DNA of 64,000 nt from Fabrea salina (taxonomy: Eukaryota > Ciliophora > Heterotrichea > Heterotrichida > Fabreidae): contig JALIHJ010000024.1 of the NCBI GenBank assembly GCA_022984795.1, positions 62,001-126,000 on the forward strand, in the 5' to 3' direction. The position numbers and the translations under genes were made by a program. Below, piece by piece: positions 41,801-52,000 of this stretch. The notes beneath the pieces are model-generated. The model ran no database searches and was not told the DNA's origin. It saw nothing but the letters and a program-made list of their open reading frames with translations. Within the stretch, counting starts at the first letter, position 1. Each line of letters starts with the position of its first letter.

Positions 41801-44800
41801 TTAATTACGAACGAATCTTGATAAGTAAGAGTCAGTGTCTTTTTGGAGTTCAGCTATCAACTGAGAAAACGTTCTTCCGTTCTCGAAGTAAGCCCTTACA
41901 AGGTGACTTGGGAGTTCTCCTGCTTCGTATTTAAGTCCGTCGTTAAACACTTCTTGCAGAAGTCTGCAGTCTTGTTTGAACTGGTCGAGTTTTTTAGAGT
42001 ACTTTCGGCGCGAGTGGAAGGAAGCTGAGGGATTGTTTGCTTTTAAGTAAAGCGCAAGGTGCTTAAGGGCCGTTTCTTTGGGCGACAAAAGGGGGTAGAC
42101 TAGTTTTTGTGTTCCTGCTTCAAGCATTGCTTTTATAACTACTTCTCCTAAGACTTGTTCTAAGTAGCCCATCGAAGTTTCGAACTCGCCGAGGAGCTCA
42201 GGTTTGACTTCGTTTGGTTTGGGAGGAATCTTTTTAGGCAGTTGTGCGTTTTCGTATTTGTGGGGTTTCCTTAAGAACTTGCTTCTGGCTTCGTTGCTGG
42301 TGAAGGCAAATACTTTGTCTTTATAAGAAGCAAGCACTGTTTGTTTGCCTTTCTGTAAACTGTTGTTTTCAGTTAAGACAACAGGACAGTAGCCTTCTAG
42401 TTCTAGGTCCTCAGGGTCAATTTGTCCGCTTTCAGAAGTTTTTAGTTTGCGTGGCAGGTGTTCTGGAAGTTTGCCTTTTGTAAACTTTTCAGGAGCTTCT
42501 AAAAAGGTGTTTAGATTCTTTTGGTTTTCAAACACGTAAAACTTAAACCCTTTCTCAATTAAGTAGTCGTTGTGACTTACTTTAACTAACTCAGCTTTAA
42601 GTTTCCAGGTAATTGGGTCGTACCGTCCAAAGTCACTTAGTCTGGAGTTTATTTCTCTTCTTTCAATTTCTAAGTTCTTTACACTTACTGGTTTTCTAAG
42701 CAACTTAGCTAAAGCGTAGCTTCTCTTAGCTCCAAAAACGTCATTTATGTATTTGGTTGCTGAGTCTCTGACCCACCACTTGGAGTGGTCAGTGTTAAGG
42801 TACCTAACGTTGTCAAAGGTGTTTTGGTACCAGGATAAAATTTGGGCATTTTCAAAAGAAGTCCTTTTGAGGTAAGCTTCCACAGCAAAGGTTCCGTGCT
42901 TGAACTTAGAACCAGTTCTTTTTCGGGAGTTACTTACAGTGCAATCTAAATAGAACAAAGGATTCGGGACTATTCCTTTTTTAAGTAGTAAAACGCACTC
43001 TAGTTGCGTGCGTGGAAAGTCATCTAAAACTGCACCTCTTGCCCTTACTTCAGGTTGTTGTAGTTTCCAGTTGATAACTTCCACCGCTAACTCTTCGCTA
43101 AGGGCAGCACCTACTCCTAACTCTTGCTTAACTTTAGAAGCTAGCAAACTGTTTAGTTGTAAAACTTGTTCGATTGCTTCTCTAAGACTTACTTTCACTA
43201 TGCCTAACTCTTTTTCTAAGTCTCTGCAAAGGGTGCTTTTGCCCACACAACTTTTGCCCAGCACACTGCACAGAGGCAAAGCCCCTATGTCCCAAGCACC
43301 AGCTTCTTTGAAAGAGTACTTGAGAGGGAACTCTGTGAATTCTTTCCTTTCTTCTTCGTTTTTAGGGTAGTAAATTCTGTCCCTGTAAAGCAAAGGGTAC
43401 TCCATACAAAAAGGTAGTTCATAAGGAGTTACTGGACTGCTTTCTAAGTAAGCACTTTCAGTGAACTTGCCAGTTCTAACAAAGTAACTAGCTTTTTCTT
43501 GGGACAAAGGAACAGAAAGTTGCTTTTCAATTAAGTTGACTCTGTTTTGCAAGTAAGGTTTTAGTTCGTAGTCAACCATTTTGCAGATCTTTTCAAGCGG
43601 AAGGTCTAAAGGAAGTTCTATGACTCTTATCCCTCTGGACTCAAAGTTCTCTTTTAGCTCCTCTACTGCTGCTAAGTCAGATTCTCTCATTTCAACCAGT
43701 TCTTGTTTCTTTTCTTCCAACATAGTTTCGTAGTTGGGTGCGTCTGGATCGTCTTCTTCTTCTTCCTCTTCTTCGTTGCTGAGTTCTTCTCCAGCTTCTA
43801 GTTTTTCAAGTCGTCTTTGGTCCCTTTCAGCTTTTTTCTCAGCTAGTCGTTCGTCCATTAGTCTTTGGTACTCTGCTTTAATAGGTTCTTCGTCAAGCAG
43901 TCTAGACAGAATTTCTTTTTCGGAGGCTTTAAGTATAACTACTGCTTCTGGCAGTCTTCTGGCTTCGAAAAGCAAATCTACAAGCCCAGTAGTTACTTCT
44001 TCTTCGTCAACGTTAAACCAGTTAGCATTTATGAACCAAGGACTTCTTCCAGGCAGTGTCTTTTGAACTACTGTTTGTTCGTTGGTGCTTTTGTCGAAGT
44101 TTTCGTCTTCCTCTATGATGTCAGGGTCGTTTTCTAGGGGGTTGAATTCTTCTTCACCTTCTTCAGGAGGCTTGAAGCCTCGCAAAAGGAGTCTTTTTTT
44201 CCTTCTTTCGTATTTTTCTTTTTTGATTTCTTCAGTAACTGAGTTCTTAAGCGCCTTAACTGGAATTTGGTACTTTTCAGCTAAGAATTGAAGAAGTGAG
44301 TTAGTTCCTGCACCTCTTAGCCCCATAAACATCAAGTGTGGAGGAGGCACTTCAAGGGGTTCACTACTTAAGTAGGCGTCAGGAGACTTTTTAAAGGTTT
44401 CAAGTTCTTTTTCAGCTACAAAAGAATAGATTTTTCCAAAGGAGTGAGCTTCTAGTTCTTGAGAACCAAACATCACCCAAGAGTGGTCTTTGAGCACCAC
44501 AGGGTCAAACATTCCGTATTCTCCGTACTGCATTGGAGTTTGTTCTTCAGCTAAGTCTTCCCTTGTTAAACCCACTTCACTGTTGTCTAGCTTCACAAAG
44601 AAAGGGTCTAGTAACTTGCAAATGTTTTGGTGGACTTGCTCCTCAGTTGCAGTTATTTCTACTTCAATTACTTTTTCTTCCCCAAAAGCTTCTTTGCAAG
44701 CACTTACAGCGTTGTCAGATAGTTCAAGTTCTTTTTCAAGGTTGTCTTCAAGGCCTCTTTTTACAAGTTCAGCTCCGTCGGTAGGGTCGACTAGAACTAT

Positions 44801-47794
44801 TATTTTGTCAAAGTTTATATTGAAGTCTTTGAGGGTTTGGCATTCTTCTTCTGTAAAAGGAAACCCTATCATTACAAAGCCTTCAACTTTAGGTAAAGAA
44901 CCGTCTTCGTTTGGCTTCACCACTATTTCTCCCAAAGGAAGGTCTTCGTAAACTATGGGTTCTTGTTCTTGTGACTCGTCAATTAACTGTGAAGATTCGT
45001 TGTTTGGGCTGCCTTCTTCGCTTTCTTGGTCTTCCTGGTCTTCCTGGTCTTCTTGGTCTTCTTGGTCTTCCTGGTCTTCCTGGTCTTCTTGATCCTCTTT
45101 TTGTGGAGTTTCTTCTTGAGGGGGTTCTTCTTGTTGTTCTTCTTCAGACTTAGGTGTAGGAGGAGGCGGGGGCTTTTTGCGGAGTGGCAAACCTAGTTTA
45201 TGCATAACAATAGGCAGCATAGAAACTGAAGGAAGACCCTCTCCCTTAAGAATACTTTCCATTTCAGGAACGGAGGCCTGGACAGAGTTAGCTTCGGGGT
45301 TACTAACGGTGTCTTTTTGCTTTTTTTGAGACATAAAGCTTTGGTTAAGCATAGTGTCTACGTCTATAAGTCTCCACCCGTAGCGAGCACTCAAGTACTC
45401 AGCTTGGGTTCTTCTGCCTGATTTTTTAGGTCCTAGTATGCAAACTCTGAACTGGTCAGGAACTTTTGGTTGGCTTTCTAGGTACTTTTTGGGGTTGTCT
45501 AAAAACTTGTTTTGGCTTTCCTCTGAACTGAACACAAACACTTTAGACATGTACTCTGCAGAGTACTCAGGAGACCCCTCAGCAAGTAGTCCTTCGTTGA
45601 GTGCTACAGGGTCTATTTGCTTCCAAACACTCCAGCTCCTAGGTTCTTCGGTTTCTTGAGTAAGCAAACTTTTGGAGTCTGACTCAGATTCTAGTTTTTT
45701 GGCACTGAACGCAACAGGCTTTCCTCTTCCCAAAGCCCCTATGACTTGTTCAAGTCTGTTTTCTGTAGAGTTCCCTCCGCACTCTACTTGGATTTGGCTG
45801 ACTTCGTTAAGGTCCTTTACAATCTCCCTTAGTTTGGAACTAAATTCACTAGACCATTTGCTTACAGCATCTTCTAAGTTGTTGTCTTCACATCTCTGCA
45901 ACAGAACTCCAGTGTCAAAAACAGGTTCTTCTTCTTCTTGATCCTCTTCTTCGTCTTCAGGTTTAGGTTTAGGCTTTAAGAGTTCAGCTATGTCGTTTTT
46001 GGAGTAAACTTTGTTGGTGAAGGGATCATACTTAAGTTCGTCTGCTTGGGTTAAAAGGTCATGGTCTGTTATGTCTAAGTCAACCAGATAGTTGAATTCG
46101 TAGTTCTTGACTTGCTCTATTAAGTCTTCAGTAAAGTCCAGATCTAAAATGTACCCATTGCTTTGGGCTTTGCCTGAGTGTATTTCTTTGTCTAGGATTT
46201 CTCTGAGTTTTTCGGAAGACAAGCAGTTCCCTTCAAGCAGTTCGTCTAAAACAGACTGTTCAAACTCATCGTAAACTTGTGGAGGGTTTTCTTCTTCTTC
46301 AAAGTCTTCTTCTTGCGGAGGTTGTTTGAGGACCAAAGCTTCAAGGTAGTTTTGCACATTAATATGCTTAATGTTCAGTTTCTCAGACGCTAACTGTGCA
46401 AAAGTTGTTTTTCCCACTCTAGGTTTTCCCAACAGAAGTATTTTCAAACAGTCTGTTTTTCCAACTAAGTCCAGTTCGCTGCTCAGAGGGTCTTTGCGAG
46501 GCTCTGGCTCGGCAGTGATGAGTTTTTTCTCGGCTGGCAAAGGAGACTTAGGCTCTTGCTTAGGTTCTGAAGGCTTTTCAATGAGTCTTCCTTTTTTCTC
46601 AAGAGTTTTAACGTGCTTTTCTTCTCTTTTAGCAATAGGAAGGTACTTGCTGCTTGCTAAGGACTTCCGGACTTCTTCAATGGTTTGGTTCTTTTTGGAC
46701 TCAGCTGTTTTTTGAATGTTAATTTTTGCAGTTGACCTTAAGTCTACGGTTTGGTTTTTCAGTAAGCTTTCAGTTTTAAGTGACCCAAAATTAAAGTCAA
46801 ACAGGGTACTGTGAGGGTTTTCGCGTCGCTTAGCAGTTAAATTTTGTGACTCAAACTTGACAGTTGCCCTTTTCAACGCTAAGGGCTCTTCTCCAGAAAG
46901 CTGCTGTTTGAGTTCAGACTTGGTTTTTTCAGAAATCACAGTGAGGTTTTGGAAGGTTTGGGGTTGGTCTTCTTCAGGACTTACTTCTTGGAAGGATTGC
47001 TGAGTTTCTTCTTGCAACGAAGCTAAGTACTCCTGTGCTAGGTGTCCCAAAGGCACAATGTCTTCTAAGGAAGCTAACTCTAGGTGTCCTTCTGCTTCCC
47101 AGTCAGGGTTAACTACTTCGTCATACATTACTCCGACCTCCGGGACGGTCTCTGACTCCTTGAGGCGTTTCATGCGGTCTCCTTCGGGGGTTTGCATGTA
47201 CTCGTAGTCTGAGCTGTAGCTTTCATCGCTTTGAACGCCTTCCCAGTCTAGGTCGGTTTCTACTTTCTCAGGAAAAACTAACTTTATTTGGGGCAGTACG
47301 GTTTTTTTCTCGCCTGGAACTGTTTTTTTGGTGATGCGTCTGAATATTTTCATAAGGAACTCAGAGTAGTTTTTGGGGTTCAAGTCTTCAGTCCACAAGT
47401 CAGCAAGTTCGAAGATAGCGTTGTAGAACAAAGAGTAATCCAAGCTAGAAGAACCTTCGGAGTCATTTAGCCAGTCGTCTTCAATGACGTTAATAGTATC
47501 TTCTTTAGAAAAGTCAGGCAGCAAAAGTTTGCTGATCAAGAGACACAGCTCTACGTAGGGCTTCTTGCCTACACGGCCTTCAGAGTTCTTTTTGACTATT
47601 TGCCAGAATCGGTTGATGGCTTCTCTGACAGGTTTGGATTGTTTTATTTTTTCTCTTTGAGTGACCATTGCTTCTGACTCAAACTTTTTGTTGCCTTGCT
47701 TGTAGTAAGGGACGTCAGTTTCTTCTTGCTGCCAGTCAAAAATGGGTTTTTCCCTTTTAACGCTGCTGGTTTTCCTAAGGGTTTCTTCCGCCAT
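41801..47794 (-). CDS. AK9: AK9-like multidomain adenylate/nucleoside kinase
   Basis: 1997 residues, close in size to human AK9 (~1911). Four adenylate-kinase-like P-loops are visible: GKPRVGKTT (~455), GPKKSGRRT (~787), GLRGAGTNS (~1156) and GKSCVGKST (~1511). The first and fourth keep GK[ST]; the second and third do not, so they are probably inactive. Domain four also has DDFPRT at the NMP-binding site. Between the kinases are YHS-like units (YMSKVFVFSSEESQNKFLDNPKKY, EARSKFLRKPHKY). A linker carries an EDQ tandem repeat. AK9 maintains nucleotide supply in cilia. The largest single-exon gene here besides the cyclase fusions. Confidence 0.88.
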   Translation of the reverse strand: MAEETLRKTSSVKREKPIFDWQQEETDVPYYKQGNKKFESEAMVTQREKIKQSKPVREAINRFWQIVKKNSEGRVGKKPYVELCLLISKLLLPDFSKEDTINVIEDDWLNDSEGSSSLDYSLFYNAIFELADLWTEDLNPKNYSEFLMKIFRRITKKTVPGEKKTVLPQIKLVFPEKVETDLDWEGVQSDESYSSDYEYMQTPEGDRMKRLKESETVPEVGVMYDEVVNPDWEAEGHLELASLEDIVPLGHLAQEYLASLQEETQQSFQEVSPEEDQPQTFQNLTVISEKTKSELKQQLSGEEPLALKRATVKFESQNLTAKRRENPHSTLFDFNFGSLKTESLLKNQTVDLRSTAKINIQKTAESKKNQTIEEVRKSLASSKYLPIAKREEKHVKTLEKKGRLIEKPSEPKQEPKSPLPAEKKLITAEPEPRKDPLSSELDLVGKTDCLKILLLGKPRVGKTTFAQLASEKLNIKHINVQNYLEALVLKQPPQEEDFEEEENPPQVYDEFEQSVLDELLEGNCLSSEKLREILDKEIHSGKAQSNGYILDLDFTEDLIEQVKNYEFNYLVDLDITDHDLLTQADELKYDPFTNKVYSKNDIAELLKPKPKPEDEEEDQEEEEPVFDTGVLLQRCEDNNLEDAVSKWSSEFSSKLREIVKDLNEVSQIQVECGGNSTENRLEQVIGALGRGKPVAFSAKKLESESDSKSLLTQETEEPRSWSVWKQIDPVALNEGLLAEGSPEYSAEYMSKVFVFSSEESQNKFLDNPKKYLESQPKVPDQFRVCILGPKKSGRRTQAEYLSARYGWRLIDVDTMLNQSFMSQKKQKDTVSNPEANSVQASVPEMESILKGEGLPSVSMLPIVMHKLGLPLRKKPPPPPTPKSEEEQQEEPPQEETPQKEDQEDQEDQEDQEDQEDQEDQEDQESEEGSPNNESSQLIDESQEQEPIVYEDLPLGEIVVKPNEDGSLPKVEGFVMIGFPFTEEECQTLKDFNINFDKIIVLVDPTDGAELVKRGLEDNLEKELELSDNAVSACKEAFGEEKVIEVEITATEEQVHQNICKLLDPFFVKLDNSEVGLTREDLAEEQTPMQYGEYGMFDPVVLKDHSWVMFGSQELEAHSFGKIYSFVAEKELETFKKSPDAYLSSEPLEVPPPHLMFMGLRGAGTNSLLQFLAEKYQIPVKALKNSVTEEIKKEKYERRKKRLLLRGFKPPEEGEEEFNPLENDPDIIEEDENFDKSTNEQTVVQKTLPGRSPWFINANWFNVDEEEVTTGLVDLLFEARRLPEAVVILKASEKEILSRLLDEEPIKAEYQRLMDERLAEKKAERDQRRLEKLEAGEELSNEEEEEEEDDPDAPNYETMLEEKKQELVEMRESDLAAVEELKENFESRGIRVIELPLDLPLEKICKMVDYELKPYLQNRVNLIEKQLSVPLSQEKASYFVRTGKFTESAYLESSPVTPYELPFCMEYPLLYRDRIYYPKNEEERKEFTEFPLKYSFKEAGAWDIGALPLCSVLGKSCVGKSTLCRDLEKELGIVKVSLREAIEQVLQLNSLLASKVKQELGVGAALSEELAVEVINWKLQQPEVRARGAVLDDFPRTQLECVLLLKKGIVPNPLFYLDCTVSNSRKRTGSKFKHGTFAVEAYLKRTSFENAQILSWYQNTFDNVRYLNTDHSKWWVRDSATKYINDVFGAKRSYALAKLLRKPVSVKNLEIERREINSRLSDFGRYDPITWKLKAELVKVSHNDYLIEKGFKFYVFENQKNLNTFLEAPEKFTKGKLPEHLPRKLKTSESGQIDPEDLELEGYCPVVLTENNSLQKGKQTVLASYKDKVFAFTSNEARSKFLRKPHKYENAQLPKKIPPKPNEVKPELLGEFETSMGYLEQVLGEVVIKAMLEAGTQKLVYPLLSPKETALKHLALYLKANNPSASFHSRRKYSKKLDQFKQDCRLLQEVFNDGLKYEAGELPSHLVRAYFENGRTFSQLIAELQKDTDSYLSRFVRN
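45026..45097 (-). repeat. 9-bp tandem repeat coding (EDQ)n in AK9-like gene
   Basis: Eight consecutive 9-bp units on the minus strand encode Glu-Asp-Gln. The third base alternates T,C,C,T,T,C,C,T over the units, so the array reads as two 36-bp blocks (45026-45061, 45062-45097). This suggests block duplication by slippage or unequal exchange. Multiples of nine keep the frame. Confidence 0.95.
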
Positions 47795-47817
47795 TTCAAT
47801 TCTTATTTGAAAGCTTA

Positions 47818-49056
47818 TTAGTGAAACAATCTTAAGTTTTGGTTACTTTTGTTTAATTTAAACAACTTTCTAAACTTAAGGTCTATAGGCAAGTCTTCTG
47901 GGTTCTGGTCCTTGTGAATCAACTCACTGATTTTGATGTACTTGTTTTTGGTAAGGGCTGCTATTCGTGTGTTTTCTGTGAACTTTGTTTGTTTTTTGGA
48001 GCACTTGTAGTTGACTTCTTGCATAACGATGTCAATTAGTCTTCTGAAGCGGGACTCTGGGTTGAGTTTAGTTTTAATGACTGAAAGTATTTTTGACTCT
48101 TCTCGGAAGTAGTTTAGTTCATTACAGGTTTTGCAAATGGACAGCATCCAGAGTTCGTTCACAGATAAGTACTTTTCTTTAGCTACTTTCAGGATCTTGG
48201 CTCGGATGCTGAAAACTAAGTACTGGTACTTAGAAACAGCCTTACAACTCAGTTTACTGTTTTGAGAGATTTTTTGACTCAAAACTAACATAAAGTCCAT
48301 TGCAGAGTTTTCTGTGAAGGTGCAAAAGTCGTAAGACCGGGTTCTGCCAACTACTGAAAAGCAGTTATAGTCTTGGTCTACCTTTCCGTGGACTTTTTCT
48401 AGTTTAGGACGCTTTGTTTTGAAGGTAGAAGACTTGTTTCCTATAAGCAGTCCACACTGCTCTGTGAGTTTAATTTTTTTAGACTGCAGAAAGTCTTCAG
48501 TCCACTCTAGGTAGTCTCCTTTAAGTTTAAGGTAAACCACTACTCTTGCGCACTTGTAGTAGTCGTACATCCATACCCAGCACCCTGTGTAAGTGTTTTC
48601 TACCCTTTGGCCAAAACTAGAAGCTAGGTAACTGCTTCCCAAAGTACTTGCTTTGGGTTCTGAGTAATACTTTTTAACTAGTAGGCTCATAGAGGAGTAA
48701 GTGAGCAGTATTCTTTTGTAAGAAATGTCTTCAACTTCTTCTAGTTCAACACTTGACTTACTTAGAATTGTAAGGCTTTTTTCATTCAGAACTGGAAGTT
48801 TGAGTTCTTTTTTGTGGGAGTTATTTCTAATTTTTTTGCATCTCAGCTCTATTGTAGCTGAACTTCCAGAAAACCCTGAGACTTCGCTTCTTTGTTCTTG
48901 GTTTATTTCTCGAGTGCTTTCAAGTGCATTTTTTTGGTCTGCAAAAGCATTCTCCACAACCTCTAAGTTCTGGATTTGGGAGATCCTGGTGTAGTTCTCT
49001 TTCAAAGAAGGCTCACTTGGAATATACCAATCATCTTTCATTTTTACATTAATCAT
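47818..49056 (-). CDS. PH-like domain protein, 412 aa
   Basis: 412 residues; a start at 49041 (MKDDWYIP) is more likely because 49056 overlaps the previous stop by one base. The centre (~150-275) looks like a PH domain: TGCWVWMYDYYKCARVVVYL, KLTEQCGLLIGNKSS, CFSVVGRTRSYDFCTF then ENSAMDFMLVLSQKI. The final helix with a Trp-equivalent Phe fits, though it is weak. The last 130 residues are helical (RLIDIVMQEVNYK). A membrane lipid-binding role is inferred. Other residues are unremarkable. Confidence 0.65.
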   Translation of the reverse strand: MINVKMKDDWYIPSEPSLKENYTRISQIQNLEVVENAFADQKNALESTREINQEQRSEVSGFSGSSATIELRCKKIRNNSHKKELKLPVLNEKSLTILSKSSVELEEVEDISYKRILLTYSSMSLLVKKYYSEPKASTLGSSYLASSFGQRVENTYTGCWVWMYDYYKCARVVVYLKLKGDYLEWTEDFLQSKKIKLTEQCGLLIGNKSSTFKTKRPKLEKVHGKVDQDYNCFSVVGRTRSYDFCTFTENSAMDFMLVLSQKISQNSKLSCKAVSKYQYLVFSIRAKILKVAKEKYLSVNELWMLSICKTCNELNYFREESKILSVIKTKLNPESRFRRLIDIVMQEVNYKCSKKQTKFTENTRIAALTKNKYIKISELIHKDQNPEDLPIDLKFRKLFKLNKSNQNLRLFH

Positions 49057-52000
49057 TAAGTTTCTTTTATGTCTTTACAGTACACAATCCACCAATAAAT
49101 CTCAATTTCAATGTCTTCGTGCTTGCTTTTGGTAATTCCAGGGTTGCCCACAACCACTGCAGAGTGCATTCTGCCCGTAGACACTTTGTAAACAGGAGCG
49201 TTGTTTAAACTTTGAATTGGACGGGGCTCGTGGGAGTGCGAGCACTCACCCAAACCTAACTGGCCTTCACTGCAACGACCCCAAGCCCAAGTCATCCTTT
49301 CCTTTTCCCCAGACACTCCTAGTGCAAAGTTCTCTCCACAAGATATGTACTGAATCGGATAGCCACTGAAACACTCAAGTTGAGTAGGCACGGCTATGTC
49401 TGTATGGTTCTTTTTAGGGTTCACTATACCTACCTGGGAAAAGTCGTTTAAGCCACACCCCAAAACTTCGTTTTCCGAAGTCACAAACATCGAAAACAAA
49501 CCCCCTGCTGCAATATGTTTTATTCTGTAAGGTTTGAGTGGCTTTATTTTTTTAGGCAAAAACTGAATTGAAGACAGGTTCCCTACATCTTCAAAGTCGT
49601 CGTGTTTGATTCCGTTACCAAGTTGTCCGTTGCTGCCCCAACCCCAGGCGTAAACAGCTCCTTCTTGGTTCAGAGCTAATGTATGGGCTTCTCCACAAGC
49701 TATTTGGGTTGTTTTTTTGTTGCCTATTTTAACTAACTGTGGAGTGTGGACAAAGGGTTCGAAACTTTCAATCCCTAGACTTTGCATAACTTCAACCAAC
49801 TGGTTTTGTTCCAGACCTAACTGGCCTCCTTCTCCTCTGCCCCAAACGTAAACTTGGCCTTTCGAACTCAAAGCAACACTGTGGAAGGCTCCACTGTAGA
49901 GGCCTTGCACTTTAGTAGACTTAAGTGCTTGGATCATTTTGGGGTACATTATTAAGTGTGTGTTGCCGTGACCAAGCACTCCTCCTTCTCCTATTCCCAT
50001 ACTGAACACTGTGCCTTCTGAACTCAACAAAAGAGAGTGCTGGTACCCGCAAGCTGCTTTAGTCATGTTGTTCACAGTCCTGATGAGCATTGGGTAGCCT
50101 ACTATTTGGGGCATGTCTGGGCCTAGCCCCAACTGTGCTGAGTCGTTGTTTCCCCAAGCAAAACACTTTCCTTCAATGGTAATGGCAATGCAGTGTTCAG
50201 CTCCTAAAGCTATTTCTTTAATCACAAAGTCTTTTAAAGAAGTCATCATTCTAGGGTAAGGCAGCATAAGTCTTCCTAGTTTTTCGTCGTCGTCGCCCAA
50301 AGCAATTCCAAGTTGTCCTGCAGTGTCGCTTCCCCAAATGTGAACTACTCCTCTTAGCTGAGCTAGGTTTAAAGCCCCGTTTTCAGGAACTAGCACTTGG
50401 GTTAGCGAAGACTGCTTCAAGGCCCGTCTAGTTTCTTTGTTAGAAGCAGGTGTAGAGGTTCCTGAAGTAAACCCTATTGACTGGTGGGTAGAGAGTTGCT
50501 TAACTAGGGTGTTTTTGACAAGTACTTTGATGTAAAGACTGTTCCAAGCCTTTCCAGAACCATATGCAAACAAAGAGTTCGAAAGCATCCACACATAAAA
50601 GTTTTCGTCAGGCTGAAGAGAGTCTCTTTCGAGTTTGGGTTTGCTCCAGTGCCTAAAAGGGTGTTTAGGAAGTACTTGCTCTTGCCGACTTGAAGTGTAC
50701 CTAGCTTTAACTAGTCTTCCAATACGCTGTTGGAACTGCTTGGTGTTCATAAACACTGCGTCAAAGTGCTCGTCGGCAGCTTGTGCATCAAAAAGTCGTT
50801 TTTCTTCTCTTGCAATCATACTGATTTTCCAAGCTGCAAGCATCTGCCAAGGAACTCCTAAATTGCCCCTTCCCCTAGGGTCTCCTAAAAGCTTGGTCAT
50901 AAGCATCAAAGAAGTTATGTAGTTTTGTTCTGCCTCTGCTAAGTTAGTCTCCTCTGTAAGTATTGCACTCCACATGTAGTACGCTACAACTAGTTCACAA
51001 GGCACGTAAATGCTTTTGTTAATTTGGCTTCCTATTCGTGAAATGCACTCTGAACACCTTGCAGAGTCCATTTCCAAAAAGTACTTGTTTGTGATTATAT
51101 AAAGCAAAACTTCGATTATGACTGTTTCTTCTCCGTCAACAGTAATCATGTCTTTAAGCAAAGTTTCTACAATGTTAGCCCACTCCTCTATTAAGTGCAG
51201 AGTTGGAATTTCGTACTTCTCGAAAAACAAACTGCTGCTAGACAGTGAGTACAAGTCAGGTGGTATAAGCAGTTCTAAAGAGTTGTGTTCTTCGTCTTTG
51301 TTAATTAAGTCCACACTTGCTTCACTCACCCAGTCTGCAAAGGACTCGTTCATCATGTCTAAGGAGTTCCGACCACTAGCTTCGAAGAACTTCAAAAAAG
51401 TAATGTGGCAGTCTTCCTTCAAAGAAATTGGAGTTCTGATTTTCATCGTAAAAGCTTCAATGTCCTGCTGAACCAAAGGCAACTCTTTGTTTACGAAAAA
51501 GTAAGCGTCAGCTCTGGCTTTAGCTAGGGCTTCTTCCCCTATGCTTACTTTAAGGTGGAGTTCCAGAGCCTGCAAAAACAAAGCAGGGGCCCTTGCCGCA
51601 CTGCCCATTACTCTTTTTAGGATCTCGTCACTCAAAAAGTAGTCGTAAGTTCTGGTTTTGTTGCGCAGGGGTTCTATTATACGGCTGGCGCTTTCCTCTG
51701 CAGACCTTCTAATTAAACAAGCAGTTTCCAAAGCTTTGAGTCTTGAAAGGAAAAGCTGCAGGTACAAGTACAGGTTGTTGGGTGTTTTGTGTGAAGGAGG
51801 GTGAAGTAGAGGCCGCACTGTCTCTAACAAAACTTCTTTGAACTCTCTAAGACTCCAAATAGTGCCTTCTTCCATCCAAGAAAACACTAAGTTTTTAACT
51901 GCTCTAGCTAGTAAGTCTGTTTCTACTAAAACTCTTGCTTTTTCGGACCGGCACTTAGCACACAAAACCCAGGAGTCAGAAGCGTTCAGCCCTTTACGTT

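Noticed and set aside
44490-45153. Several plus-strand ORFs opposite the AK9-like gene, one with GLPGLLG repeats resembling collagen
   Set aside because: They are the antisense of the EDQ tandem repeat and acidic linker; the minus frame is open for almost 6 kb with clear kinase motifs.
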